Notes under the pieces: model-generated
Told to the model about the DNA's origin: nothing
What the model saw: only the letters and a program-made list of their open reading frames with translations
Databases searched by the model: none
Shown: positions 11,674 through 19,091 of the stretch, piece after piece
Position numbering within the stretch: the stretch's first letter is position 1
Layout of the letters: each line of letters begins with the position of its first letter
Made by a program: the position numbers and the translations under genes
Origin: Methanobrevibacter sp.
GTDB lineage: Archaea > Methanobacteriota > Methanobacteria > Methanobacteriales > Methanobacteriaceae
Assembly: GCA_017652345.1 (NCBI GenBank)
Contig: JAGCBE010000317.1
Span: 1 to 21,080 of the forward strand
Reading direction: 5' to 3'
DNA: 21,080 nt

Positions 11674-12186
11674 TTAATCATTATTTTCATAAATCCAAAA
11701 GATTACGTCTCGTAGTTTTTCTATATCGTCATTTGCTTCAGATATTTTGTTTAAAATATCTTCAAGAGGCGTATTAACATCAATAATATTATCACCTGAT
11801 AAATATGAGAATTGTTCTCCTCCATAATATCCAAAGCCATAGTCTTCAACAATTTCATCAAATTTGCAACCAAATTCTGCTTCCCAGAATTCATGGTCTT
11901 GTTCCATGAAATTATTTAGTTTTGATGTAATAACATCAACAAGCTCTTCTGCAGAGTAGGTTTCTATACACCATCCTGTTGCATTAGAAATTTCATTATT
12001 TAATGCTTCTTCTAAATCGTCATTATCATCGTCGGGTTCAACAATAAGATGTTGAGGAAGAGACTTTTTAATCTCTTCCACAATTTCTTCATCGGTTACT
12101 TCATCATCAATGTTTTCGTCTTCACGATAAGCATCGATATCTTCTTGTTCAATAGAGTATTTAATATTAGTTACTAAAAACTTCAT
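11674..12186 (-). CDS. Hypothetical very acidic protein, 170 aa
   Basis: AGAGG before the ATG. Strongly acidic overall (an estimated quarter or more Asp/Glu). Parts: a first strand MKFLVTNIKYS, an acidic helical stretch (IDDEVTDEEIVEEIKKS), PDDDNDDLEEALNNEI, a Trp-containing helix (GWCIETYSAEELVDVI), an acidic/aromatic core FWEAEFGCKFDEIVEDYGF, and a C-terminal helix. Acidic phage proteins may mimic DNA (as Ocr and other anti-restriction proteins do), but that is speculation from composition alone. Two Cys. Confidence 0.82.
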   Translation of the reverse strand: MKFLVTNIKYSIEQEDIDAYREDENIDDEVTDEEIVEEIKKSLPQHLIVEPDDDNDDLEEALNNEISNATGWCIETYSAEELVDVITSKLNNFMEQDHEFWEAEFGCKFDEIVEDYGFGYYGGEQFSYLSGDNIIDVNTPLEDILNKISEANDDIEKLRDVIFWIYENND

Positions 12187-12197
12187 TATTTTACCTC

Positions 12198-12845
12198 TTA
12201 ATTAGTAATTGTTTGACTTACAATATCTACATCAAAAGATAATCTAATACCATCATCTTCTCTATCAAGTTTAGAACATCTAATTACTTTTCTATCCTTT
12301 GTATTTGTTACAAAATAGCAAATATGAGGAGCTTCATAAATAGATCTTTCTCTAAAACCAGCTGATTTCTTTAAAATATTCTCAAAATTAGTTCTGTCCT
12401 CGCTAAAAGGAATATTACGAGCATAAACTTCATTATAATCTTTTTGTGTAATATGATAAGTTATATTATCACAATCTTTAACAGATTCAAATTTTTGAGA
12501 ATAACCAATTTGTTTTTTTCTCCATCCGTCTATTAATTCATAAGGAATAGCATTAATAAGACCAGGATTATTATCATCAGTAAAAGGATAATAAGTTGAA
12601 GGCTCAACTGTCCAAACTCTTCCTTTATAATAGAAGGTAATAAAGTGGAAATTAAAACCAACATGTGTTTTACCAGTTCTTTCTCTATCTAATGAACAGT
12701 TATTAACATATTTCATTTCATTAATCAATACATTTCTACCGTGATCTAAAATAATCACGTCATTATTATTTTGCAATTCATCAAAAACTGCGCACATCTT
12801 TAAATCTTTTTCTAACTCTAATCCAGCGTAGAATCTTTCTTCCAT
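12198..12845 (-). CDS. Hypothetical protein, 215 aa
   Basis: The second largest gene in the operon after the Gp88-like gene. AAAGGA lies before the ATG, a weaker site than usual, five bases after the upstream stop. Mixed alpha/beta: an N-terminal helix, VIILDHGRNVLI strand, then aromatic strands FHFITFYYKGRVWTVEPSTYY, a helix, and later strands ICYFVTNTKDRKVIRCSK. Contains scattered Cys and His (DHGRN, HFITF) with no ribbon spacing. Family not recognised; no catalytic triad or nucleotide motif seen. Confidence 0.82.
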   Translation of the reverse strand: MEERFYAGLELEKDLKMCAVFDELQNNNDVIILDHGRNVLINEMKYVNNCSLDRERTGKTHVGFNFHFITFYYKGRVWTVEPSTYYPFTDDNNPGLINAIPYELIDGWRKKQIGYSQKFESVKDCDNITYHITQKDYNEVYARNIPFSEDRTNFENILKKSAGFRERSIYEAPHICYFVTNTKDRKVIRCSKLDREDDGIRLSFDVDIVSQTITN

Positions 12846-12850
12846 AGGTA

Positions 12851-13231
12851 TTACACCATCCTTTCAAATAATTTTTCTACATTTTCTTTAAAGTGCTCTA
12901 AATCACTAAAATTATTAGAACCTCCATGATAATCTTTTTCACTGTCTGCTGTTCTATATAAAACAGAAGAAGTCCAAGTTCTACCCATTATTGGCCAACG
13001 ATAATCTTCACTTGAGTAATAAATTATTTTACCATTTGGTTTTTTAATAAAACCAGAAGCTTCGCAGTAACAATTACTTTGAATAATTTCACAATCTGGG
13101 AACATGTGTTTAATCATGGTCGCGAATGCGCGTCCAAATTTTTTACTGCGAATTACATCAGGTCTTTCGTGGTCATAATCTGCATTTAGAATTTTTTTAA
13201 TTTTGTTGATATCAGTTTTTAATTGGTTCAT
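12851..13231 (-). CDS. Conserved hypothetical protein, 126 aa
   Basis: Start is ATG 13231, 7 nt after GGAGG and after the upstream TAG; a longer frame (to 13342) lies within the upstream gene and is rejected. The N-terminus is a basic helix, and the core runs FGRAFATMIKHMF, CEIIQSNCYCEASGFIKK, IYYSSEDYRWPI, LYRTADSEKDYHGGSNNFSDLEHF. The RTA..EKDYhGGsNn.. ending recalls a widespread family of small phage/element proteins ('lIRtA.hdkDYtGG.N.yt') of unknown function. Confidence 0.84.
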   Translation of the reverse strand: MNQLKTDINKIKKILNADYDHERPDVIRSKKFGRAFATMIKHMFPDCEIIQSNCYCEASGFIKKPNGKIIYYSSEDYRWPIMGRTWTSSVLYRTADSEKDYHGGSNNFSDLEHFKENVEKLFERMV

Positions 13232-13241
13232 TTTATACCTC

Positions 13242-13706
13242 CTATTGATATCTATAAATTCCACCACAAGTTGGATCACCTTTAAAGGCAATTTCTCCAA
13301 TTTCTGAACAAAAATCATCATCCATATTGTATGAATATACATATGAATAACCTTCTTTTAACTCTTGTTTGTCATCTTCCCACTCGTCTTGGTGATCACT
13401 AACATAAAATAGGTCACATAAAGTTCCAAAAGAAGTATGACTTTCTATAACCAAATATACAACAGCATTATATTCTTTTTCAAATTCTTGAATTTTTTGA
13501 TATAAATTATCATAAAAGTCATTGTCACCAGTATTTAATTTAATTTTATAAAAAACTGATTTCATAAAACCACCTTGATTTTCAAACAATCCAATATCTT
13601 TTCCATCTTTGAAACAATTAATAGCTGGTAGATATTTTAATCCTTTAGTTTTCAAAATTTCTAATCTTTTAATCGCTTCTTCTTTTTTTAATTCTATGTT
13701 TATCAT
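13242..13706 (-). CDS. Conserved hypothetical protein, 154 aa
   Basis: GGAGG 8 nt before the ATG. A helical start (KKEEAIKRLEILKTKG) leads to LPAINCFKDGKDIGLFENQG, which has the short 'ain.f..g..i..se' style of ArdA- or DUF-type phage proteins, then a helix EKEYNAVVYLVI, an aromatic strand, and an ending FYVSDHQDEWEDDKQELKEGY (quoted in two parts: FYVSDHQDEWED and DKQELKEGYSYVYSYN). That 'lFYVS...EeW..dr.dL.eG...aYvyN.Dd..cSE.G.I' text is familiar from Clostridia phages. Function unknown. Confidence 0.85.
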   Translation of the reverse strand: MINIELKKEEAIKRLEILKTKGLKYLPAINCFKDGKDIGLFENQGGFMKSVFYKIKLNTGDNDFYDNLYQKIQEFEKEYNAVVYLVIESHTSFGTLCDLFYVSDHQDEWEDDKQELKEGYSYVYSYNMDDDFCSEIGEIAFKGDPTCGGIYRYQ

Positions 13707-13721
13707 CTTTTACACCTCCTA

Positions 13722-14207
13722 TTAATCTGATGAATCACACCAACTTCTATATTGTACGCCTAAATCTAAACCCAATTCTTTAAATTTAGATCCACAAGGG
13801 TTACTTTCATATCCACACGGACAACCATCATATTCATGCTCTTGAGTATAATTACGAATATTGTGTTCACTACTGTAAGATACACAAAAACTACTGCTTT
13901 CATAACATCTGCCTGTTGAACGTGAAATATCGGTTTTAATGATTACAATTTCAGCATCATTCCAGTTAACTTCTGGTGCTTTGTAAAGTTGTTCATAATA
14001 TTCTTTGCCAGCTTTTTTTATAATTAATTGAGGGCGTTCTTCTTGTGACCAAGAATGTTCTTTTTCTTTTCGAACTACATAAAGATCACCATTAGGCATT
14101 AATAATTCTATAGAACTTCTTTCAGTAACTTCAAAATCACCAATTTTGACAGGAACTTGTCCTGTCAAAAAAGGTTCATATTCAACTTTTATATCTTTAA
14201 GCTTCAT
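13722..14207 (-). CDS. Hypothetical protein with a cysteine-rich C-terminal half, 161 aa
   Basis: AAGGAAG before the ATG, which overlaps the upstream gene by 11 nt. The N-terminal half is strands: KIGDFEVTERSSIELLMPNG, YVVRKEKEHSW, QLIIKKAGKEYY. The second half has six Cys in about 55 residues: GRCYESSSFCVSYSS, then DGCPCGYESNPCG and SWCD, with CPC and C-x6-C-type spacing. Could be a metal-binding knuckle, or disulphides if exported, but there is no signal peptide, so metal binding in the cytoplasm is more likely. Not a standard zinc ribbon; family not recognised. Confidence 0.83.
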   Translation of the reverse strand: MKLKDIKVEYEPFLTGQVPVKIGDFEVTERSSIELLMPNGDLYVVRKEKEHSWSQEERPQLIIKKAGKEYYEQLYKAPEVNWNDAEIVIIKTDISRSTGRCYESSSFCVSYSSEHNIRNYTQEHEYDGCPCGYESNPCGSKFKELGLDLGVQYRSWCDSSD

Positions 14208-14736
14208 TCTTTTCTTCCTTCTTTCTTTTTAAAGTTTCAGCTCTTTTTTCAAATGCTATTTTATAAGGTTCAAATTCTTTCTTTTCGTCAAAATTTAGTT
14301 CTTTTAAAATTTCTTGACGCTCTTTTTCTTCTAAAGGTTCTAAAACAATAGCTTCAGAAGTGATATACCATAAACATCTTCCTTTTTCAAAGAAAGTATA
14401 AAAGCCATTTTCTGGTACTTCTTCAAAGCATTTTTTGGGTTGTTTAAGAGCTTCTTCTGTATAATCATTAGTAGCATTATAAGCTACTTTATACCAAGCT
14501 CTTTTCCAACCTTTTCCTCTTTTAGATCCATATTCACCCTTAGAATTCATTAACCAAGGAGCAGAAGGTATCTTGCCTAAATGCCAACCACTTCTTCGAG
14601 CGAAACCTTTTGTTGGAAGATTTTCAGCTTTAAGAGTGGTGTTTAATAAAATTTCCTTTTTATTTCCAATAAACAAAGGAAAGAGGCGCCCATCTGGGCT
14701 AACCTCTAGTAATTTATATCCAATTTTATATTTCAT
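14197..14736 (-). CDS. Conserved phage-type hypothetical protein, 179 aa
   Basis: ATG overlaps the upstream TAA (TAATG), GGAGA upstream. The first ~65 residues (YKLLEVSPDGRLFPLFIGNK... PTKGFARRSGWHLG..PSAPWL, residues 48-61) match, in my recollection, a common phage family with 'v..dGrl.pLFI...PTkGfa.RpGWH...aP.l'. The next segment is basic and aromatic (SKRGKGWKRAWYKVAYNATNDY), then a strand FYTFFEKGRCLWYITSEAIVLEP and a basic helical tail rich in Lys/Glu. A role in the host interaction or in a nucleic-acid complex is possible; unknown. Confidence 0.86.
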   Translation of the reverse strand: MKYKIGYKLLEVSPDGRLFPLFIGNKKEILLNTTLKAENLPTKGFARRSGWHLGKIPSAPWLMNSKGEYGSKRGKGWKRAWYKVAYNATNDYTEEALKQPKKCFEEVPENGFYTFFEKGRCLWYITSEAIVLEPLEEKERQEILKELNFDEKKEFEPYKIAFEKRAETLKRKKEEKNEA

Positions 14737-15041
14737 TACATTTCTCCATCTTCATTTTCTAAATCCCATGCAAGATCAATGATATCACCTTTACTAGGAA
14801 CTTTAGTAAAATTATCAGATAATTCATAATAAGCTTTTACTACATAATAAACATCTTTAGGATAATCATTATCTCTCCAAGCTTCATAAATTTCTGAACA
14901 AGCTTCATTAAATTGATCGTCAGAAATTTTAATTTCTTTTTCTACTAAAAAATCACCTAAATTTTCTGCAGCCATCATTTGGCCAGCAGCAATGTGTCCT
15001 TTTTGAATAACATCATACATTTCTTTATAGGTCATAATCAT
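14736..15041 (-). CDS. Hypothetical helical protein, 101 aa
   Basis: ATG overlaps the upstream TAA, with GGAGG 9 nt before; another ATG two codons later (MTYKEM) is also possible. Nearly all helix: YKEMYDVIQKGHIAAGQMMAAENLG, then FNEACSEIYEAWRDN, YPKDVYYVVKAYYELSDNF and an acidic C-terminus. Only one Cys. Family not recognised. It is coupled on both sides (TAATG before and after), part of a tight three-gene block. Confidence 0.82.
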   Translation of the reverse strand: MIMTYKEMYDVIQKGHIAAGQMMAAENLGDFLVEKEIKISDDQFNEACSEIYEAWRDNDYPKDVYYVVKAYYELSDNFTKVPSKGDIIDLAWDLENEDGEM

Positions 15042-15355
15042 TATTCTTCACCTCCGATTTCATCACAAAATACAATTGGAAAACCGTCTGAATCTTCATC
15101 ATAATATTCTTCTACTTTTACAACAACATCTAAAACTTTTTTTTGTAAAGGATTATGAATATCATCATCTAAATCATATTCATCTTCATGGTCTTTGTAT
15201 AATGTTGCTGTAGGGATGTTATCATTTTTCCATCTTAGTCTAACACTATTCCAGCCAAGGTCCAACAGATCCTTTACAGTCATTGTTTCACCTAAACAGC
15301 GTCGTTTTTCTTCTGTTACTGCTCTTACAAGTAAATCATATGTTTTTCTATCCAT
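15041..15355 (-). CDS. Hypothetical acidic protein, 104 aa
   Basis: ATG overlaps the upstream TAA (TAATG), AAGGAGG before it. N-terminal helix (YDLLVRAVTEEKRRCLGET), then helix LLDLGWNSVRLRWKNDN, a strand TATLYKDHEDEYDLDDD and acidic loops, and a C-terminal strand VEEYYDEDSDGFPIVFCDEIGG. Ends EIGGEE, whose GGA GGT GAA codons form the next gene's ribosome site. Family not recognised. Confidence 0.82.
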   Translation of the reverse strand: MDRKTYDLLVRAVTEEKRRCLGETMTVKDLLDLGWNSVRLRWKNDNIPTATLYKDHEDEYDLDDDIHNPLQKKVLDVVVKVEEYYDEDSDGFPIVFCDEIGGEE

Positions 15356-15546
15356 TAGTTTGATCCTCCTTTTTTGATTTCTTCTAATGTCTTAAATCTT
15401 TGCTCTGTAATTTTCTTAATGCGTTGCCCTCTTTCTTGAGCAAAACGAATAAGATTAATTACTTCTTCATGAGTTTTTACCTCATAATAGTGATCATTAT
15501 CTGTATTTTTGTCTACAGCCAAAATTACTTGAAATACACTACTCAT
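15355..15546 (-). CDS. Small hypothetical protein, 63 aa
   Basis: GGGAGG lies 5 nt before the ATG, two bases after the upstream stop. One strand (VFQVILAVDKNTDND), a helix (THEEVINLIRFAQERGQ) and a basic second helix (KKITEQRFKTLEEIKK). The C-terminal GGSN encodes the next gene's AGGAGG. The strand/helix pattern with a T-x-E-E-V start to the helix resembles the strand, S/T-x-E-E-A helix units in this operon. Family unknown. Confidence 0.8.
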   Translation of the reverse strand: MSSVFQVILAVDKNTDNDHYYEVKTHEEVINLIRFAQERGQRIKKITEQRFKTLEEIKKGGSN

Positions 15547-15548
15547 AA

Positions 15549-16007
15549 TTACCTCCCAAATCTTAACTTAGTGTTCTTTTTCTTAGATTCATTAAACATT
15601 GAAACAAATGTGCTCAAAAACCATTTAGCGTCATGCTTATAATCTTTGATTGTCATATTTGGTTTCAATGACAAAGCATTATCCCAACATTCTCCGTTAT
15701 CTTCATAATAAGGAAAATCTAAATCATCGAATTCAGCCCAATAAAAATCATTTCTAACTTTGACGGCTGCATTTATTGCATAACCAACTACATTGCTGCC
15801 TACTTTTCTTTGATCTGTAGGAGACTTGATTATGTCTGTATCTGTCATATCGTATCCATCAGACCATCCAACAAAAATGGCAAGATCATCATTAAGAATA
15901 AATCTACAGCAACCAGTATCAGTTGCAACCAGAGATTGAACAGAACTCTTGAGGAAGTTAGCAACTCCCTCAATGTTCTTTTTTGTTAATATCTCTTTCT
16001 TATTCAT
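15549..16007 (-). CDS. Conserved hypothetical protein, 152 aa
   Basis: Start is ATG 16007, 6 nt after a GAGG; an ATG at 16019 would lack a ribosome site. Overlaps the upstream gene by 8 nt. Core: CCRFILNDDLAIFVGWSDGYD, a loop, VVGYAINAAVKVRND, then DFYWAEFDDLDFPYYEDNGECWDNALSL (shown in two parts in the sequence as DFYWAEFDDLDF and PYYEDNGECWDN) and a helical C-terminus. The 'lailvGW.dgyD' and 'W.dyd.l.fPYYedg.vwD' pair is familiar from gut-phage hypotheticals. Function unknown. Confidence 0.85.
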   Translation of the reverse strand: MNKKEILTKKNIEGVANFLKSSVQSLVATDTGCCRFILNDDLAIFVGWSDGYDMTDTDIIKSPTDQRKVGSNVVGYAINAAVKVRNDFYWAEFDDLDFPYYEDNGECWDNALSLKPNMTIKDYKHDAKWFLSTFVSMFNESKKKNTKLRFGR

Positions 16008-16521
16008 CCTGTGCCTCATTACTTAAAAGAGGGATGGCCATACCGTATTCATCACGGATATATTCTTCCCATCTTTTTGGAGTTGTTGCATCATAATGGC
16101 CATGACACCAGTCTCCTGATTCTGGCATGTAATCAACACCTAAATTATAAGTACGAATAGTTTCTTCTTCGCCATTAAATTTAGTTCTTTTAACATTACG
16201 TTCACATACAACAAATAACTTATTCATATTATAAGCTATTTTTGGTCTAACCAATAAATAAACTTGCACAATCTTTTCCTTGTTATTTAAAGGATAATTT
16301 TGGATATTTGTAGCTAATTCAAATAATTTCTTATTTAATACATTTTGTATCATTAAAGGAATTAAAGGATCACTACTTTTTAATCCATTAGCAACATCAC
16401 ATTTAACTTGATCAAGTGCGTTGATTAATTCATGGATAGGAAGAGAATCTAATTCTCCTTCCTTTCCAGTCCAAGTCTTAACAACTTTTTTAATTTTTTC
16501 CATCAATGCTTCAGAATACAT
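16000..16521 (-). CDS. Hypothetical protein, 173 aa
   Basis: AGGAGG about 8 nt before the ATG. First half helical (MEKIKKVVKTWTGKEGELD, LINALDQVKCDVANGL, then an Asn/Lys-rich helix). Second half is strand-rich and begins IAYNMNKLFVVCERNVKR, followed by a TIRTYNLGVDYMPESGDWCHGHYDATTP turn (DWCHGHYD is the conspicuous part) and a helix KRWEEYIRDEYG. Cys and His in CHGH could bind metal, but only one such pair is seen. Family not recognised. Confidence 0.83.
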   Translation of the reverse strand: MYSEALMEKIKKVVKTWTGKEGELDSLPIHELINALDQVKCDVANGLKSSDPLIPLMIQNVLNKKLFELATNIQNYPLNNKEKIVQVYLLVRPKIAYNMNKLFVVCERNVKRTKFNGEEETIRTYNLGVDYMPESGDWCHGHYDATTPKRWEEYIRDEYGMAIPLLSNEAQDE

Positions 16522-16532
16522 AATTACACCTC

Positions 16533-16844
16533 CTATTTAATGTTTTCTTCTATAGCAATATCGTAATCGGTTTCGTCATAAAATTCCATTATCATTACAT
16601 CAACGTGCAAGAATTTTTTGACGCCTTTCGCAGACTTTTCCCAATATGGATTAAGATAATCGCCACTATTAAGAAGCGTTGAAATATCACTACGGCCCAA
16701 TGCTTGAGCAAGTCTTCTACCAGCTTTTAAAGCTTCCTCTTTTGTTTCATATACTTCAGATTGCCAAACGTAAGGTGGATCTAAATCCACTCTTTCGTCT
16801 GTAACTTCAACATAAAACAAAGTCTTTATTATTTGAGCGTCCAC
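16533..16844 (-). CDS. Hypothetical alpha/beta protein, 103 aa (GTG start)
   Basis: Starts are uncertain. GTG at 16844 overlaps the upstream TAG as TAGTG, the junction style used by several other genes here. GTG at 16853 is only 2 nt after AGGAG, too close. Both give the same protein apart from three residues. Layout: strand (IIKTLFYVEVTDE), strand (PPYVWQSEVYE), T-x-E-E-A helix (TKEEALKAGRRLAQAL), and a C-terminal strand LHVDVMIMEFYDE. This is another copy of the strand/helix unit of the operon. Confidence 0.78.
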   Translation of the reverse strand: MDAQIIKTLFYVEVTDERVDLDPPYVWQSEVYETKEEALKAGRRLAQALGRSDISTLLNSGDYLNPYWEKSAKGVKKFLHVDVMIMEFYDETDYDIAIEENIK

Positions 16845-17323
16845 TATAACCACATCTCCTTTCTAAAGTTTATATTCTTTTTAGTAGGCTCTTTTTTCAT
16901 AATTACAAAATGATTTGTACCATCATGATGATGATAATCAATATAAAGACGACCATATTGATCTTCTCTAATTTCTGTATTTTGTGTTGAATCATCGCCA
17001 ATACAAGTCGTAATGGCTTCTAATAAAGTATCTTTAGTCACTGTTTGAATTGTAGGCTTACCCCACCACAACCCTAATTGACCATCAATTGTAAATTTTG
17101 CATCAGGATGTTTTTTATCATAAGATTTAACTTCGGATGTAAAATTTTCCCAATCACAATTGATGTCATCATACATACAATCATAAATTAAATCATCATC
17201 AATATCTTCAGGATTTCTATCATTTGCTTCTGCAAGCATTTGACGATATTCTTCCATATTAGAATCACTTGTGTCTAATATGTCTGTAAATAATGTTACA
17301 AATTTTCTTTCTTTTGCTTTCAT
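16844..17323 (-). CDS. Conserved hypothetical protein with HHHDGTN motif, 159 aa
   Basis: ATG overlaps the upstream TAA (TAATG), GGAGG 8-9 nt before. The N-terminal half is acidic and helical (MEEYRQMLAEAND, LIYDCMYDDIN). The second half has strand and helix around a striking YIDYHHHDGTNHF (about residues 127-139) set between short strands. His/Asp clusters like this sometimes bind metals or nucleotides, and the motif recurs in phage hypotheticals I remember, but no enzyme family is recognised. Confidence 0.84.
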   Translation of the reverse strand: MKAKERKFVTLFTDILDTSDSNMEEYRQMLAEANDRNPEDIDDDLIYDCMYDDINCDWENFTSEVKSYDKKHPDAKFTIDGQLGLWWGKPTIQTVTKDTLLEAITTCIGDDSTQNTEIREDQYGRLYIDYHHHDGTNHFVIMKKEPTKKNINFRKEMWL

Positions 17324-17901
17324 TATGCTTCCTCCAATTCTTTTAAAATTTTTGACATTTGAATTACAGGGAATGACCCTGGATAACTCTTTCTACTTTC
17401 GTCAAAACAAGTTAATTCCCCAAAAGCAAAACCTTGTTTAGAATATCTATATTCAACTAAGAAAGATTTTCTTCCTCTAGTTTTGCGATAAAATTCTACT
17501 CCTCCGTTTAAAGGATCTTTATTATTTAAACGGCAATAATTGCTTTCTAATATTTCTAGTATCTCACGATAACCTCGTTTGGCAAAGAACTTAGCACCTT
17601 CAATGTTCTTTTCTTTTGCGATTTGTTGTAAAGCATGTAATTCTGTAGCATTATTAATTTGAATTACAGGGCTCTCATATTCAATTCCTTTGAAAAATTC
17701 ATGAAGCGCAATGTTTTGTTTTTCTATTAATTCAAAACTTGGCTTAACTCTATGAGGAATACCTTTTTCATTTTCATCATAACATTCTTTTTGTTTTAAA
17801 GCTTCCTCTTTTGTGTCTTCACATGTTAAATCATCCCAACCATAACCGTAGTTACCCTGAACGACATAAAAATTTTTAGGTTTAAAAATTAAACTTTTCA
17901 T
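17323..17901 (-). CDS. Hypothetical two-part protein, 192 aa
   Basis: GGAGG supplied by the upstream tail; the ATG and the upstream TGA overlap (ATGA). The N-terminal 50 residues hold a conserved-looking module FYVVQGNYGYGWDDL plus TKEEALKQKECYDENEKG...HRV. The GYGWDDL text is common in small Clostridia-phage proteins in my recollection. The remaining part is a helix pair (NATELHALQQIAKEKNIEGA), a Lys/Arg-rich strand region (KTRGRKSFLVEYRYSK) and a C-terminal helix. A fusion of the small module with a second domain is possible. Confidence 0.83.
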   Translation of the reverse strand: MKSLIFKPKNFYVVQGNYGYGWDDLTCEDTKEEALKQKECYDENEKGIPHRVKPSFELIEKQNIALHEFFKGIEYESPVIQINNATELHALQQIAKEKNIEGAKFFAKRGYREILEILESNYCRLNNKDPLNGGVEFYRKTRGRKSFLVEYRYSKQGFAFGELTCFDESRKSYPGSFPVIQMSKILKELEEA

Positions 17902-18266
17902 TTATTTTCCTCCGTTTTTGTTCTTTGAAATTCATGTTTCTTAGAATATCTTATTTCACCACTTTGCTCGAAGAAATTACCATTGTGTTTGATAAATCTC
18001 CAAGTTTGACCATCTTGGCCTCTATATTCAATAGATTCACCATTTTTTATATATGGATTAATTTCTTGTAAAAAAGCGAATACTTTTTCTTCGTGATAAT
18101 TCTCAAAGTCTCTACAAACATAGAGACTTTGGCCTTTATTATCAATTTCCGTATAATTAAATGCTTCATCTGCTGTGCAATCTAAAACATGCTGAATAGC
18201 ATCTAAATTTTTACGACCTTTTTTATTGAGGATCAATTCTCCTCCGCCACTAGCATAATAACTCAT
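17898..18266 (-). CDS. Conserved hypothetical protein, 122 aa
   Basis: ATG overlaps the upstream TAA (TAATG), AGGAGG before. Starts MSYYASGGGELIL, like a remembered family of phage proteins ('MSYYasG.G.i..'). Then a helix (NLDAIQHVLDC), NYTEIDNKGQSLYVCRDFENYHEEKVFAFLQEI (the NYHEEKVFAFL part is typical of the same family), and a C-terminal beta pair EYRGQDGQTWRFIKHNGNF. Two Cys. Function unknown. Confidence 0.85.
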   Translation of the reverse strand: MSYYASGGGELILNKKGRKNLDAIQHVLDCTADEAFNYTEIDNKGQSLYVCRDFENYHEEKVFAFLQEINPYIKNGESIEYRGQDGQTWRFIKHNGNFFEQSGEIRYSKKHEFQRTKTEENK

Positions 18267-18784
18267 TATTTTACCTCCTTTGCTGGGCTAAATCTTAATA
18301 CTTTAATAATTTCATCTAAATTATCAGGCAATGGTTTTCTTACTCGGTTAAAACCATTTAAATAGCCTATAGAACCTTTTGCAAACTCATTTGTTTCCTC
18401 TCCAGTGGCATAATGAATTTCCATTTCATTTTCTCCTCTGGTTACTAAATCATATAAACCATAAGTGTCTACATTGCAGATATCAATTGGTCTGCAAAGT
18501 CCAAATTTTTCTGATTTAGAAGGTTTCTTTGATTCATTACTAAAGAAAATGCTTGTTTCATGATCTAGACCAAAAGGGCCATAAATTTCATAATATTTTA
18601 TATTCATTTTTTGACAAATAGCTTCTGCCAATGGTTTATAAATTAATTTTATATCACCAAAGTTTTTATGCCATTCTTTTTCGATTTTTAATTCAATCGT
18701 CTTCTTTTTTTCTTCTAATTGATGGATTCTATCCCATCGCTGTTTTTGTTTGTTTCTAGCATTAATAATTAAATCGTTTAACAT
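18266..18784 (-). CDS. Hypothetical protein with N-terminal coiled coil, 172 aa
   Basis: GGAGG 7-8 nt before the ATG, which is two bases after the upstream TAA. Residues about 10-38 (KQKQRWDRIHQLEEKKKTIELK) form a likely coiled coil. The rest is mixed: YKPLAEAICQKMNIKYYEIYG, a Gly/Pro loop, a polar SFFSNESKKPS stretch, LCRPIDICNVDTYG strand, GENEMEIHYATG and a short C-terminal helix. Three Cys, no ribbon. Family not recognised. Confidence 0.82.
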   Translation of the reverse strand: MLNDLIINARNKQKQRWDRIHQLEEKKKTIELKIEKEWHKNFGDIKLIYKPLAEAICQKMNIKYYEIYGPFGLDHETSIFFSNESKKPSKSEKFGLCRPIDICNVDTYGLYDLVTRGENEMEIHYATGEETNEFAKGSIGYLNGFNRVRKPLPDNLDEIIKVLRFSPAKEVK

Positions 18785-18786
18785 CT

Positions 18787-19080
18787 TTATTCCTCCTTAA
18801 ATAATTTTCCACAATAAAAAGAAACACTAAATTTATCGTCTTCTGATTCTCTAGAAGAGCTCCAATGAAAAGCGGCTCTTGATAAGCCAGAAAGGAAAGT
18901 TTCTCTTCCTAATATTCTGATTGCTTCTTTTTGTCCAATTTTTCTTTTTTTACCTGTTTCTAAATCTTCTAATTTTAACTCTAAAATATTAGATTTGCTT
19001 GCTCTTTCTATTTGAGCAATATCATCTGGTCTTTCGCCCCAACTAGCTAAAATCTTTTTATCTTGTATAGTTAATTTCAT
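18787..19080 (-). CDS. Conserved phage/element hypothetical protein, 97 aa
   Basis: AGGAGG 6 nt before the ATG. A helix-loop-helix start (LTIQDKKILASWGERPDDIAQIERA), a Lys-rich linker and the motif RETFLSGLSRAAFHWSSSR (about residues 60-78), which I remember as 'RetFLSGiaRsAFHw' in small hypothetical proteins of Clostridia phages. It ends with strand FSVSFYCGKLF. Function unknown; a DNA-binding role is plausible from the basic helix but not shown. Confidence 0.85.
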   Translation of the reverse strand: MKLTIQDKKILASWGERPDDIAQIERASKSNILELKLEDLETGKKRKIGQKEAIRILGRETFLSGLSRAAFHWSSSRESEDDKFSVSFYCGKLFKEE

Positions 19081-19091
19081 GTTTTCCTCCT

